Source of the DNA: Acanthamoeba castellanii str. Neff
Lineage: Eukaryota; Discosea; Longamoebia; Acanthamoebidae
Reading direction: 5' to 3'
DNA length: 64,000 nt
Assembly (NCBI RefSeq): GCF_000313135.1
Contig: NW_004457390.1
Location: forward strand, 238,242-302,241
Shown here piece by piece: positions 13,265 through 23,887 of this stretch. The notes under the pieces were generated by a model. It made no database searches. It was not told where the DNA came from and worked only from the letters and a program-made list of their open reading frames with translations. Every line of letters begins with the position of its first letter. Position 1 is the first letter of the stretch. The translations under genes and the position numbers were made by a program.

Positions 13265-13277
13265 ACTCTTTTGTCTC

Positions 13278-14256
13278 CTAGGATCCTGTGGTTGCCTGCC
13301 TCACCCTGCTGTCATCAGAAAAGCCATTGTCCAAAGAAAAAATGGGCAACAAGTTGGTTATTATTGTTGTGGTAGGATAAAACCTGCACCTCTGGGCACA
13401 GTCACAGTTTGGATCCTGGTGGTTGTGTTTGTAACTGTGACACCACCCTCATGCCAACTGCCATCACACCAACCACACTCCCTCTTGCCAGTCTGATAGA
13501 CCTCCAAGACCACCCAGACCACCTATTCTGTTGATTGTTGATAGGAGACCAAGACCATCAACCAAGTGTTCACAAAAAAGTGTCAGCAACTCTTTTTCAC
13601 TAACTATTGGGCAGCATGTACAGATTGTCAGGCTGTAACACCAGTATCTGCACCCTCCAGAAACAGAATGGCGTCATCAGTAACAAAATCTGAGGAATGT
13701 GAACGGAAAATGTGTAGAAAATGCAAGAAAAGACCTTAAAAATGCACCAACCTCATGAAAAACAGCCAAATGGTGGCCTTTTATGTACAGATAGTTGATT
13801 TTTGTGCTAAGCAAAGAGGGTCACTGCCCCTATTTCATGAACACTTGGTTCATCACAATACTGGTGAAGGAGACTGGCAAGCCCACCAAGACTGCTGAAG
13901 ACCACCAATACCATCAAAGGAGACTGCCAAGAACATTCATGAACAGGGGACACTGTACCTTTTTCATAAGGCCAAAAACAACAAATCTGTACAGAAGAAT
14001 CTTGAAAACAGCCCAACACCTGGGTGGCTAATAGAATCATTGACTTATACCTCAAGTACCTCTACTCATCTGGTGGGCCTGGGAATGAGGATTACTGCTT
14101 ATGGCTTGAGATGCATGGAATCTTGATTAGCTGCACTCCTGATGTCTTCTGCTATCTATGACCAATTGCCTACACAACATTTAACTCTGCTACTATTACC
14201 ATTACTGGCCAAACCCCAGTGTGTGGGGAGCAGGGTCAGGGAACCAACCAGAAGAT
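13278..14256. other. AT-richer spacer between the inverted repeat arms
   Basis: A 979-bp loop between the two tRNA-bearing arms. It is clearly lower in GC than flanking genes, rich in CCAA/CACC words, and has several short near-repeats (for example ACACTTGGTT and GGAGACTGGCAAG/GGAGACTGCCAAG). Open frames are short and no family is seen. Likely noncoding. Confidence 0.5.
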
Positions 14257-14269
14257 GAGACAAAAGAGT

Positions 14270-14340
14270 TGCGTTGACCGGGAATCGAACCCGGGTCTAG
14301 TGCTTGGAAGGCACCAATGCTGCCACTATACCACCAACGC
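14270..14340 (-). tRNA. tRNA-Gly(TCC), inverted copy
   Basis: The inverted-repeat counterpart of the gene at 13194-13264: same 71 nt, same anticodon loop CTTCCAA and same T4 terminator flank. Confidence 0.93.
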
Positions 14341-14429
14341 TTCACTGTTTCGCCGCGCCGTCCCCCTCACGCACAAACACGCACCCAGCCCGTCGCTGCA
14401 CGTAGACGACGCCAAAAGAAGATCAGGCT

Positions 14430-14501
14430 CGCTCACGGTGGGGATCGAACCCACAATCTTCCGCTTAGGAGGCGGACGCCTTTCCATTGGGCCACGCGAG
14501 C
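14430..14501 (-). tRNA. tRNA-Arg(CCT), inverted copy
   Basis: The inverted-repeat counterpart of 13033-13104: same 72 nt, anticodon loop CTCCTAA and conserved TTCTTTT 3' flank. Confidence 0.93.
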
Positions 14502-14830
14502 TGATTGCTGGTTTTCGTGATCCTGCCACACCCGCTGCTCTCGATCTAGCTTTCTTTGTCCGACCTGATGCAGCCACCTGCCCAGCCTTATCGACGGTAG
14601 GGAGTCGCCTTTGCGTTCGTGTTGTGCTGGCTTGTTGCTGATGACTGTCTCACCTTTCGTTGAAGTCCGTACGCACAGTTTGTGGACCGTAGGCTATTGG
14701 CTCCGGCGGAGGTTCCGGCTGCGGTCTTGTCTGCCGCGCCTCCGAGCTGAGTCTTTTTGGGGACACCCCACGCCGTTCACACCGCCACCGCAAACTCTAG
14801 AGATTAATCTGTGGAAAGAAATCTGTGAAG

Positions 14831-17497
14831 ATGCAACAACCGATCGCACTGCAGGAGGGTGTGCACGGCGAGGTGGTGGCCATCCTCGACGCTGGATCGC
14901 AGTACGGCAAGCTCATCGATCGACGCCTGCGCGAGCTCAACATCGCCACGGTGCTGCTGCCGCTCGACACCCCGGTCGAAAGATTGGCGCACTTCAAGGC
15001 CATCGTAATCTCCGGTGGCCCCGACAGCGTCTACTCGCCCACCGCTCCGGCCTACGATCCTCGCCTGTTTGTCTACGAGTTTGATGATTCTTCGTCTTAC
15101 AGACCTCCGATTTTGGGCATCTGCTACGGCATGCAGCTGATGAACCACATCTTCAAGGGCAAGGTGGAAAAGAAGGAGGCGCGCGAGGACGGCCAGTTCA
15201 CCATCGAGATCGACACCACCTCGCCGCTTTTCGCCGGCCTGCAGGCCGAGGAGAAGGTGCTGCTCACCCACGGCGACTCGCTGGACGAGGCCGGCGTGGC
15301 GCCCGGGTTCCAGGTCATCGCCCGCTCCGGCGGCATCGTGGCCGGCATCCAGTCCGTCGAGCGCAAGCTCTACGGCCTCCAGTTCCACCCCGAAGGTGCG
15401 TGGCTGTCATGCGTGTGTCGTGCCGTGTTGCATGTGTCGGTCTGTGTCGTGTCGTGTCGTGTCGTGTCGTGTCGTGTCGTGCTCACGTTGACGCGGTGCA
15501 GTGGACCTGACCGAGAACGGGCGGCGCATACTGGAGAACTTTGTGGTGGGCATCGCCGGCGTGGCGCAGAGCTTCACGGTGGAGGACCGCCAGCAGAAGG
15601 CCATCGCCGAGATCCGACAGGCCGCGGGCGACGACAAGCACGTGCTGGCGCTGGTGAGCGGCGGCGTGGACTCGTCCGTGCTCGTGGCGCTGCTCCACCG
15701 CGCCCTGCCGGCCGACCGCATCACCGCCCTCCACGTGGACCACGGCTTCATGCGCAAGAACGAGAGCACGGGCGTGGTCGAAGCGCTCAAGGCGATCAAC
15801 GTCGATCTGAAGGTCGTCAACGCCGCCGAGACCTTCGCCGCAGCCACCCAGCCGCCGCCCAAGGGCACCGGCAAGCGCCTCGACAGCTCCGTGGTTCGTT
15901 TATTCCCCGCAGCGAATGACTACGACACGCACACGCACACGCACACGCACACAACACTTCAGTGTAGAAGCTTTGCTGATGCGATGTCACACACTCGTAC
16001 AGAACCCGGAGGAGAAGCGACAGATCATTGGCGACACGTTCATGACGGTGGCCGACGAGGCGGTGGCCGGGCTCAACCTGCCGGTGGACAAGGTGATCCT
16101 CGCCCAGGGCACGCTGCGGCCGGACCTCATCGAGAGCGCCTCCGGCATGGTGTCGGGCAAGGCCGCCGTGATCAAGACCCACCACAACGACACCCACCTC
16201 GTCCGCCGTCTGCGCGATCAGGGCCGAGTCGTCGAGCCGCTCAAGGTACCAACTCCTTTGCTCGTTTGCGTTTGCGTTTGCGTTTGGAAATACTGACGTG
16301 TTGATTTTCCACGGACTCAGGACTACCACAAGGACGAGGTCCGCGTGCTGGGCACCCTGCTGGGCCTCCCCGAGTCCTTGGTCTGGCGCCAGCCTTTCCC
16401 CGGACCCGGCCTCGCCGTGCGCATCCTCTGCACCGAGAAGCCCTACATCGGAACCGGTGAGCTGCTTTCCATGCGCGCCGTGCGTGTCGTGCGTGTCGTG
16501 CGTCGTGTTGCATGATGAAGCGTGTTACTGATTGGAGATGGGGCAGATGAGGAGTGGAATAAGGCGAAGAGCATGCTCCAGGCCATCCTCGAGTTCGACA
16601 AACTTCCGTCGGACAGCAGCGTGCAGGGGATGATCACCCGCGCCCTCCCGAGGCAGGCCAAGGACGCCGAGCGACTGCGCGACATTGCGGCCCGCGGCGA
16701 CATCAAGGGCATGGTGCTTCCCATCCAATCGGTACCCTACCCTCGGCTCGTCGCACGACACACACACGACACACACACACACACACACACACGAGCGTTG
16801 CTGACCACCTCTTGGCCGACAGGTGGGCGTGCAAGGCGATGGACGCTCCTACTCGCATCCGGTCGCCCTTTTCCACGAAGGTGGTTCGGGTGACAAGAAG
16901 GGCAACGACCAGAAGAGCATTCCCTGGGGAGACCTCGCGTTCCTCGCCGCCATCATTCCCCGCTACGTGCATGGCGTCAACCGCGTGGTGCTCATGTTTG
17001 GCGCGAAGTATGTTTTCCCTCCGGGTCCACATGTTGTTACCTCATTCTCAATTTCATGGTAATGCGTAGGCCGTCGTCAGAGGAGCCCGTGATCACGCCC
17101 ACCCACCTTACGCCCGACGTGCTGGACCAACTGCGCGAGGCTGACGCCGTGGTGAACGAAGAGCTCGCCAACCACGACCTCATGCGCAAGATCAGCCAAG
17201 TGCCTGTGGTTCTAATCCCGCTGCCCATGGATGAGCCTGTGGTACGGCCTCTTCACACGACACACACGGCGCGCTTCTGGCAGCTGATGCAAATTGTGAG
17301 CGTAGGGTCATCGGTCGATCGTAATCCGCACTCTGATCACGAACGACTTCATGACCGGACATGTGGCCCAGCCGGGCGTGGACATTCCTGAAGCCGTTGT
17401 GGAGCTGATGGCGAAGCGCCTGCTTCTCGTCCCGGGCGTAGCACGTGTGGCCTACGACCTCACGCCCAAGCCGCCCGCCACTACCGAGTGGGAGTGA
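14831..17497 (+). CDS. guaA: GMP synthase (glutamine-hydrolysing)
   Basis: Converts XMP to GMP using glutamine and ATP, the last step of de novo guanine nucleotide synthesis, in the cytosol. The N-terminal class I glutamine amidotransferase has [21 protein letters not shown], the nucleophile elbow GICYGMQ and the catalytic His in GLQFHPE. The ATP-pyrophosphatase domain follows with the P-loop [50 protein letters not shown] and [14 protein letters not shown]. The C-terminal dimerisation part has [16 protein letters not shown] and the end [12 protein letters not shown]. It is an insertion-bearing, eukaryotic-type long GMPS of roughly 690 residues. Introns interrupt after FHPE, near KRLDSS, after VEPLK, near EKPYIGT and elsewhere, several with CACA or TGTCG satellites. 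The start at 14831 is the first ATG that fits. Confidence 0.95.
15436..15482. repeat. TGTCG satellite in GMP synthase intron
   Basis: Tandem GTGTC units fill most of the intron after the FHPE exon. Same motif as in RecQ, the USP53/54-like gene and the PGAP4-like gene. Confidence 0.85.
16758..16792. repeat. (AC)n microsatellite in GMP synthase intron
   Basis: An ACACAC/ACACG run in the intron before the [13 protein letters not shown] exon. Confidence 0.8.
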
Positions 17498-17694
17498 TGT
17501 TGTGGGAATGCAAGTCTCCAAATAAAACGGCGACGACAACTGAGCTTTGCACTGGAGCACCGAACCCAAAGGGAGGCCAAATGCAACGTTGCAAGCGCCC
17601 CACCCGCAGTTCCCAACCAACAGCAGCGCTCCCTCGAGGAGAATCATCCCACCAGGGGGGGAAAAAAGAGACGACGCCAAAAGAAGATCAAGCT

Positions 17695-17766
17695 CGCTCA
17701 CGGTGGGGATCGAACCCACAATCTTCCGCTTAGGAGGCGGACGCCTTTCCATTGGGCCACGCGAGC
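17695..17766 (-). tRNA. tRNA-Arg(CCT), third copy
   Basis: Same mature 72 nt as the copies at 13033 and 14430, with the same roughly 20-bp 3' flank (TGATCTTCTTTTGGCGTCGT) but different distal sequence. It lies 197 bp past the GMP synthase stop, convergent with it. Confidence 0.93.
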
Positions 17767-18201
17767 TGATACGTGCCTGGTGAGGTGAGTAGCTCTAAGG
17801 GGCAACGACTGTTGAGCACCCAGGTGTGACACCAAAACCAGTGCATACATATATACCACAGGTGGTAAGTGGGCACCCAATAAACACCCAAAACCAGCCT
17901 GCCACACCACAGCAGGTGACACCAAAATCCATATGTGATGAACCAAGACTCCCATTTCCAGCACAGTCATCAGGACAGCTGCACAGCATTCTGGAGGTTT
18001 GTTCCTATGGCATGTTGGGCTTGTTGGGTGACTTGTCTCTTTTGCACTTCTTTCAGTTGATGCAAAGCTCACAATCCTATGGTTGATTTGCTAAATTTCT
18101 TTTTTGGATTGTACTACCCCAGTCCCAGAGAAAATGGACCAGTGCAGTGCATGCACGCCTCGATTCTTCAGTCACGTCTGGGATGAGAACGAAACAGTGA
18201 A
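17767..18201. other. AT-richer spacer between divergent tRNA genes
   Basis: A 435-bp low-GC spacer between tRNA-Arg (-) and tRNA-Gly (+), rich in ACCACACC/CCAAAACC words like the spacer at 13.3-14.2 kb. No gene seen. Confidence 0.5.
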
Positions 18202-18272
18202 GCGTTGGTGGTATAGTGGCAGCATTGGTGCCTTCCAAGCACTAGACCCGGGTTCGATTCCCGGTCAACGCA
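18202..18272 (+). tRNA. tRNA-Gly(TCC), third copy
   Basis: Identical cloverleaf to 13194-13264. The upstream GAAACAGTGAA and downstream CTCTTTTGCCTCCTAGGA flanks are nearly shared with that copy. T4 terminator directly after. Confidence 0.93.
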
Positions 18273-18974
18273 CCTCTTTTGCCTCCTAGGATGTTGGATC
18301 CTCATCGTGTCCAATTTGCGTTCGCCTTTCACAGTTTGTGTGAAAAGGTTCGCTGTGCTCGTCACCACCAACGAAGCATGCGCAACACCCCAGGCCGGGT
18401 CCGTCTTATCAGGATGTCTGTGTGCCGTTCTAACGCGCAATTACTTGCAGAATGCGTGGGATCACTGTACAGGGACCTTGTAAGCTACACGAGTGCTTGT
18501 CAGGTTCAGATACCCGCCCTGCGCGCTAAGTACGAACCTTTCCTCCTGTCCAATGGCCTGATGGTGTTCGCAAATGAGGCTGTGGGTGGCCGCCAGGAGG
18601 GACAACCCTTCAGTAGCGAGTCAGGAGGGCAGCCCCATTGCATGTCCCCAACGAAGCTGGCGAGCCGGTGCCCTTGTGCTGCAACCACACTAGCAGAACT
18701 ACTCTATGAGCTATCAAGTGCGTCCTGCGACACTATGCTGGCCTATTGTTGTGAAGGCATTCAGGACGGCAGCGACAACGTCCAAGCGCTCGACGCTAGG
18801 CCCAGTGTGGGGGCTTGGAGGTACGACAGCGAGAAGAGGGCTACCGTAATCCATTCGACCAAGAGAAATGGCAAATGTAAAGAGGAAGAATTGCGATGCG
18901 CTATGCTTTGGCTTCCTCCTCCACTCAAGAAGAAGAGTTTTCACATGTTTATTTGGGGGCAGAGGGCAACAGGC
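18273..18974 (+). other. Intergenic region with an unassigned open frame
   Basis: A 700-bp region after tRNA-Gly. One plus-strand frame is open from 18279 through the uL23 gene. Only its first 220 codons lie outside uL23; they look protein-like (for example LLAECVGSLYRDLVSYTSA) but match no family I know and contain an internal acceptor-like CTTGCAG. The rest is antisense shadow of uL23. It could be a fragment of a real gene or chance. Confidence 0.25.
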
Positions 18975-19760
18975 TTAGATGATACCGATCCTGTTAGCAA
19001 TGTCAAGGGCGTCAAAGTCACCGGTGAGGCGGACGTAAGCCTTCTTCTTGCCGTCGGGCCTCACGAGGGTGTTGACCTTCTCGGCGGTGATGTCGTACAT
19101 CTTCTTCACGGCGTCCTTGATCTGACGCTTGTTGGCCTTGAGGTCGACGATGAAGACGAGAGTGTTGTTGTCCTCAATCTTCTTCATGGCGCTCTCGGTG
19201 GTCAAGGGGTGCCTGAGGACGCGGAACTGGTCGAGCTTGTTCGTGCGGGGAACCGACCTCCTGGGGTACTTGGGGTTGCGGGGAAGGCGGAGAGTCTTCG
19301 GGCGGAAGAAGTGCACGTTCGTCCTGACCTTGCGGACACGCTTGGTGGCGCCCTTCTTGATGGTCTTCTGGAGCTTGAGGGCCTTGGACCTAGCCTGGGC
19401 AGCCTGGCCGGTGGTCTTCTTGGCGACGGCGCTGTCGGCCTTCTTGTCGGCGGGGGCAGCGGCCCTCTTGGCGGCGCGGTTGACCTTGTCCTTCTTAGGG
19501 GCGGCCTTGGCGACGTCCTTCTTGGGGGCGGCGGCCTTCTTGGCAGGAGCGGCCTTGGCGGGGGCGGCCTTAGTGGCGGCGGGGGCCTTCTTAGTTTCTG
19601 CATTCCATAATCATAGCAAATTGAATCAGGATTCGCGTTCGGCCAACAGACATTTCGATCACAGACATTCCGATCCATCTAGCATCCATCCGCGATATCG
19701 CGCAGCAACACCCTACTACACACTCCGAACGACGAGAGGGAGCTCCGTACCCTTAGGCAT
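18975..19760 (-). CDS. rpl23A: 60S ribosomal protein uL23 (L23A)
   Basis: A large-subunit ribosomal protein near the exit tunnel that binds 25/28S rRNA and docks SRP and nascent-chain factors. Two exons: 19760-19751 (MPK plus one base) and 19597-18975, joined by a 153-bp GT-AG intron. This tiny-first-exon arrangement is common in ribosomal protein genes. The N-terminal 85 residues are an Ala/Lys-rich eukaryotic extension ([15 protein letters not shown]...). The conserved body follows: [56 protein letters not shown] and the C-terminus [20 protein letters not shown]. Head-to-head with ATG9, 264 bp between start codons. Confidence 0.96.
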
Positions 19761-20024
19761 TGCTAGTTATGTGTCCTCTGCAGAGACCCCTAGAAGGATG
19801 GCCGATACGAGACTGGGAGGAGAGAGAGAAAGAGGAAGAAAAGAAAAAATCCACCCTAATGCCCGGTTTTGCTGGGGCTTGACTTCTTAAGAAGGCGAAT
19901 TGTCCACAATTATTCGTATTGCACAGAAAAAAGGCGAAGATCAAAAAAAGTGTACGACAATTACCTGATCTGCAATTTCAGAATTAAGATCATCGCAAGG
20001 AGTGGGAAGATTGCAGCCAAGGGA

Positions 20025-23000
20025 ATGGAAGGTGAGATGGGCGACGAGGCCACCTCGAGCAGAACATCCCTTCTGGGCAGTGGGGACGCGGTTGGCGCGA
20101 ATCTGCCGCCTTTGGGCGACCCCAATTCCATAGAAGATGAAATGGAGGTTGTGGAGGGTCCCGTGCAAAACCTTGATCAGTTTTTCACCAGGGTACACGC
20201 TCGTGCACCAATCCTGCATCTGCAATCACCACTCTAAGCACCCCAACCTTTTCGCGATTGACCCCCCCCCCCTGTAGGTCTACGACTACTACCAGCACAA
20301 GGGTTTCGGGGCCATTTTCCTCGCCCGGGCTCTCAATCTGTGGTACACGCCAACATCACCACTTCACCATCTCTCTTGATCTGCGCGCCTCTGGTCTTCA
20401 CACGGGTGTTGTCTTTGCACAGTACACTAGCCTTCGTCATTCTCTTTCCCACCTTCTTGGTCACCTACGTCGACTACCACACGCTCTTCTCCACCAACGA
20501 CCTCGGCCAGGCTCTGCTTCCTCTCGAGCTGAGCAGGTACCCTCCCAATTCGTGACTCTAAGGCCCTGGGGCGCTCACCGCGTGGCCTTGTCGGCTGTCA
20601 GACTGCACCCGTTCGTGGCGGTGTGCTTGGCGCTCTTCCTGCTGTTCTGGCTGCTGCAGTTCTTCCAGTTCCTGAGCGAGGTCAGAGACAAGCGGGAGAT
20701 CAAGCGCTTCTACAACCAGGCCCTGCGGATCAACGACGACAAGATACAGACGATGGAGTGGCACGAAGTCGTGGACCGGCTCACCAAAGTCGCGGCCAAC
20801 CGCCGGCTGGTGATCGTCAAGGACGAGCTCACACCACTCGGTTCGTCTTGCCGCATGCATGCACGCCGGGCGCGTGAGAGGTGAAGTGGTGCAACGTCAC
20901 TGGTCTCGTCTCACCTTTCCGTTCGCGCCGTGCACACAGACGTGGTCCAGCGCATCATGCGAAGGCAGAACTACATGATCGCGCTGGTCAACCAGGGCAT
21001 CGTCTCCTTCTCTATCCGGCTGCCGTTTCTGGGCCTGTGCTCCTTCTGGAGCAAGACGCTCGAGTGGTGGTACTTGAACCCGCCCAACATGAACCTCTTT
21101 GTGGCACGTCATTCGTATGATGCCAACCTTGCTGACTCGTTTCGCTTCGTTTCGTGTGGGCTGCCGGCAGCCTGTCGTTTGTACTCGGCTACACCGTGTT
21201 TGGAGCTCATTCGGTGCGCAAGAAGATCCTGCAGCCCGAGAACTTGGAGGTACGCCTCCAATCGACGACACCCAAATCCGCAGCGCTGCATTGGTGGCCC
21301 GCGATCAGAGTCCCTGGTACTAACAACGACGCACAATCGTGTTGCAGCGCACGGCTCGTTCGCTGCAGCTGCACCTGCGCGTGTTCGCCGTGGCCGGCTT
21401 CTTCTTGACGCCCTTTGTGCTCATCTTCCTTACCATGTATTTCTTCTTGCGGTACGCCCTTCGCCCCAGACCTCCCCCTCCCCCGATCAAAGTCTCACCT
21501 TCTCGTTCTCGGTGAACCGGAAGGTATGGCGAAGAGCTCCGCAATCGGCCCTCCTTCACCCTGGCGGCCCGAAACTGGAGCCGGTCCGCTCGCTGGCGGC
21601 TCTGGGAGTACAACGAGCTGCCGCACATGCTGCACGAGGTAACGTTACGCCGTCAAGTGCGCGCTCGCCTGCGTTCCCTGCTGCCACTTTACGTTGGGTT
21701 CACTACTGTTTCGTTTCCTCGCCGCGCCACAGCGCCTGTCCAAGGCGTCCGACGCCGCGGAGAAGTACCTGTCGCACTTCCAGCCCTACTCCGTAACGCT
21801 GATCGCGCGCTTCATCCGATTCGTCGCCGGCGCGTTTGTTGCCGTGCTCATCCTCATGGCCCTGCTCGACGAGGACACCCTCCTCACGTCCCACGTCGTA
21901 GGGCGGTACCCTCCCCTCCCCGCCCCTTTATGTCGATTTTCCCTCCATTTTTATTTCTATTATTATTTTGATATTCATATATAAACAATTATTTATATAG
22001 GCATTTCTTGATTAAAAAAAATATGTTGCTGAACCCTTTTGGTCGGTACAGATCGCTCGTCTGGTGGCTGGGCGTGTTGGGCACCATTGTCGCCCTCTCG
22101 CGCGCACATATCCCCGACGAACGACAAGCCTTCGCTCCCGGTACGCCCCACCCACCCGTTCGCACACGATTCGTTGTTCATTGACCGGTGTGTTCACATG
22201 TGTGCGCCATGCCACCTACAGCTCCCGATCTCGATACACTTGTTACGTTGACGCACCACAAGCCCGACAGCTGGGTGGGAAGCGAGAACACATGGGAAGT
22301 CCGGGACGAGGTTCCTCCTACCCCACCCCCCACCCCCCGCGCCTCCAAGCCCACAACTTTCATCCCGGCCAGTCGTATCTCACTCACTTCTTTGCATTCA
22401 CTTCTCTGCTCGACACCAGGTGGCCGAGCTCTACGAATTTAAGGCCACGTCGTTGCTGCGGGAGCTGGCCGCCATACTCGTGGGGCCCTTCATCCTCTTC
22501 TTCTCCACCGCTTCTCGCCAGTCCACCCGTGCGCACTTCACACCGCACCACCCCCCTCCGCGTCGCACACAGCTAACCCGCTCTTCCCCCCCCCCACCAA
22601 CCACCCAACAGTTGCCATCATCCAGTTCTTCCAGAAGTGCACCGATAACGTCGAGGGCGTAGGTGCGTGCGGCTTCCCCCCGTGCACGGCTCGAGAGTGT
22701 TGGCTGGGGGGTGGTTGACGAACATTTTCATTTTCTATCGGGTCTATGTACGTAGGCTACGTGTGCTCGTTTGGCAACCTCGACAGCGCCCTGGACAAGC
22801 TGGGCGATCCCGAGTGGGGCAGCGGCATCGACGCGGAGTCGCCGCTCGACAAGGGCAAGGAGAAGGACGAGGGGGCGCCGAGTGCAGCGGGCATCGAGAG
22901 TGAGGGAGAGGAGGAGCAGCAGCAGCACCCGCATGACTTTGAGGAGGAGGTCCGGGCCGCCACGCGCAGCTCACGCAACGGAAAGATGGAGAAATCGCTC

Positions 23001-23639
23001 CTCAATTTTGTCGTATGTCTTCCCCTCTATACACACACCACACACCACACCACACACACCTTTGTCAGCCGCATCTCGCCTTGGCACACGACCCTAAATC
23101 GACCGCACGCACGCACACAGGAACACTACCCGACGTGGCAACCAGCGCGACCAGGCCAACGTCTGCTGGACAACCTCTCACGCCACTTGAACACATCGAG
23201 CCGATTCGGGTCCTCGAACGAGGTTCGCTTCATCCCCTCCCCCATGGAGGCCGAGCACTCTCCTTTTTTGCAATCTTTCTCACCTTCGCGTGTAGATGGG
23301 ACAGAGCCAGGGCTTGTTCGGGCGCAACTGGGCGCAGGGCGGGCTGGGCGCCTCCACGGCCGCACCCTGGGGCTCGTCGGGCAACTGGGCCATGGGCAGC
23401 TCGTGGGCGCAGTTCGCGGAACGAAACATGCAGCCGCCCATCGCGCCCTGGGCCTCGTCTCTCCTCTCCGTACTCCTCCCACCCCATCATCCACTCCCCG
23501 CACGGCCCCTCTGACACTCGCGTCTTTGGAACAGGTCCAGCAGAGTTTCCACGAGCAGGCGGTGATGAGCAAGCCGCTCGTGCCGCAGCGCAGGAAGCGA
23601 CAGGACGGCGATCGCAGCTTTGAGATGCACGCCCTCTGA
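20025..23639 (+). CDS. atg9: Autophagy-related protein 9 (ATG9), lipid scramblase
   Basis: The only multispanning membrane protein of the core autophagy machinery; it seeds the phagophore and scrambles lipids. Many small exons. After an acidic N-terminus (GPVQNLDQFFTRVYDYYQHKGF) come membrane segments LAFVILFPTFLVTYVDY and FVAVCLALFLLFWLLQFFQFL. The soluble REIKRFYNQALRINDDKIQTMEWHEVVDRL region, RIMRRQNYMIALVNQ and the reentrant/TM segments VAGFFLTPFVLIFLTMYFFLR and ARFIRFVAGAFVAVLILMALLDED follow. The family signature is WRLWEYNELPHMLHERL. Later: LLRELAAILVGPFILFF and VAIIQFFQKCTDNVEGVGYVCSFG. The tail is Gly/Gln/Trp-rich and disordered, ending KPLVPQRRKRQDGDRSFEMHAL. Start 20025 is the first in-frame ATG after the upstream AT-rich leader; an earlier ATG at 19869 is less likely. 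Confidence 0.92.
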
Positions 23640-23887
23640 TTGCAACAACTCCCGCCTGCCTTCCGTGCCGGCCTTTTGCTCCGCCACACGAAGGGTGGGC
23701 ACTGGCGGCCCACCGCACGCGTTTGTGCTGCACTTAGTATGTAGATAAAGCAACAAAACATTCACCCTCGCCTGTTCACGAGTCTCAATGTGCGCCGTGT
23801 GCTGAAGCAACGTTGATTTATTTTGCCTGCTTCTCCGTTGTGTGACGTCCGTCGGCCTAAAACAACTTATTTATTGTCCATTGCACC

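Larger units (their letters stand above)
12992..13277 (+). repeat. Left arm of 286-bp inverted repeat
   Basis: Contains tRNA-Arg(CCT) and tRNA-Gly(TCC). Its reverse complement occurs at 14257-14542, with coordinates summing to 27534 at every position checked (both tRNAs, both ends and the spacer), so the arms are collinear without indels. Confidence 0.92.
14257..14542 (-). repeat. Right arm of 286-bp inverted repeat
   Basis: Reverse complement of 12992-13277. Identity stops sharply at both ends: GAGAC outward at 14257 and GCTCTC at 14542 are followed by unrelated sequence. Confidence 0.92.

Noticed and set aside
13278..14256. Transposon between inverted repeat arms
   Set aside because: The arms are tRNA genes, no transposase-like frame lies between them and no target-site duplication was seen.
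18975..19610. Plus-strand continuation of the 18279 frame over uL23
   Set aside because: Antisense of a well-conserved ribosomal protein; no independent support.
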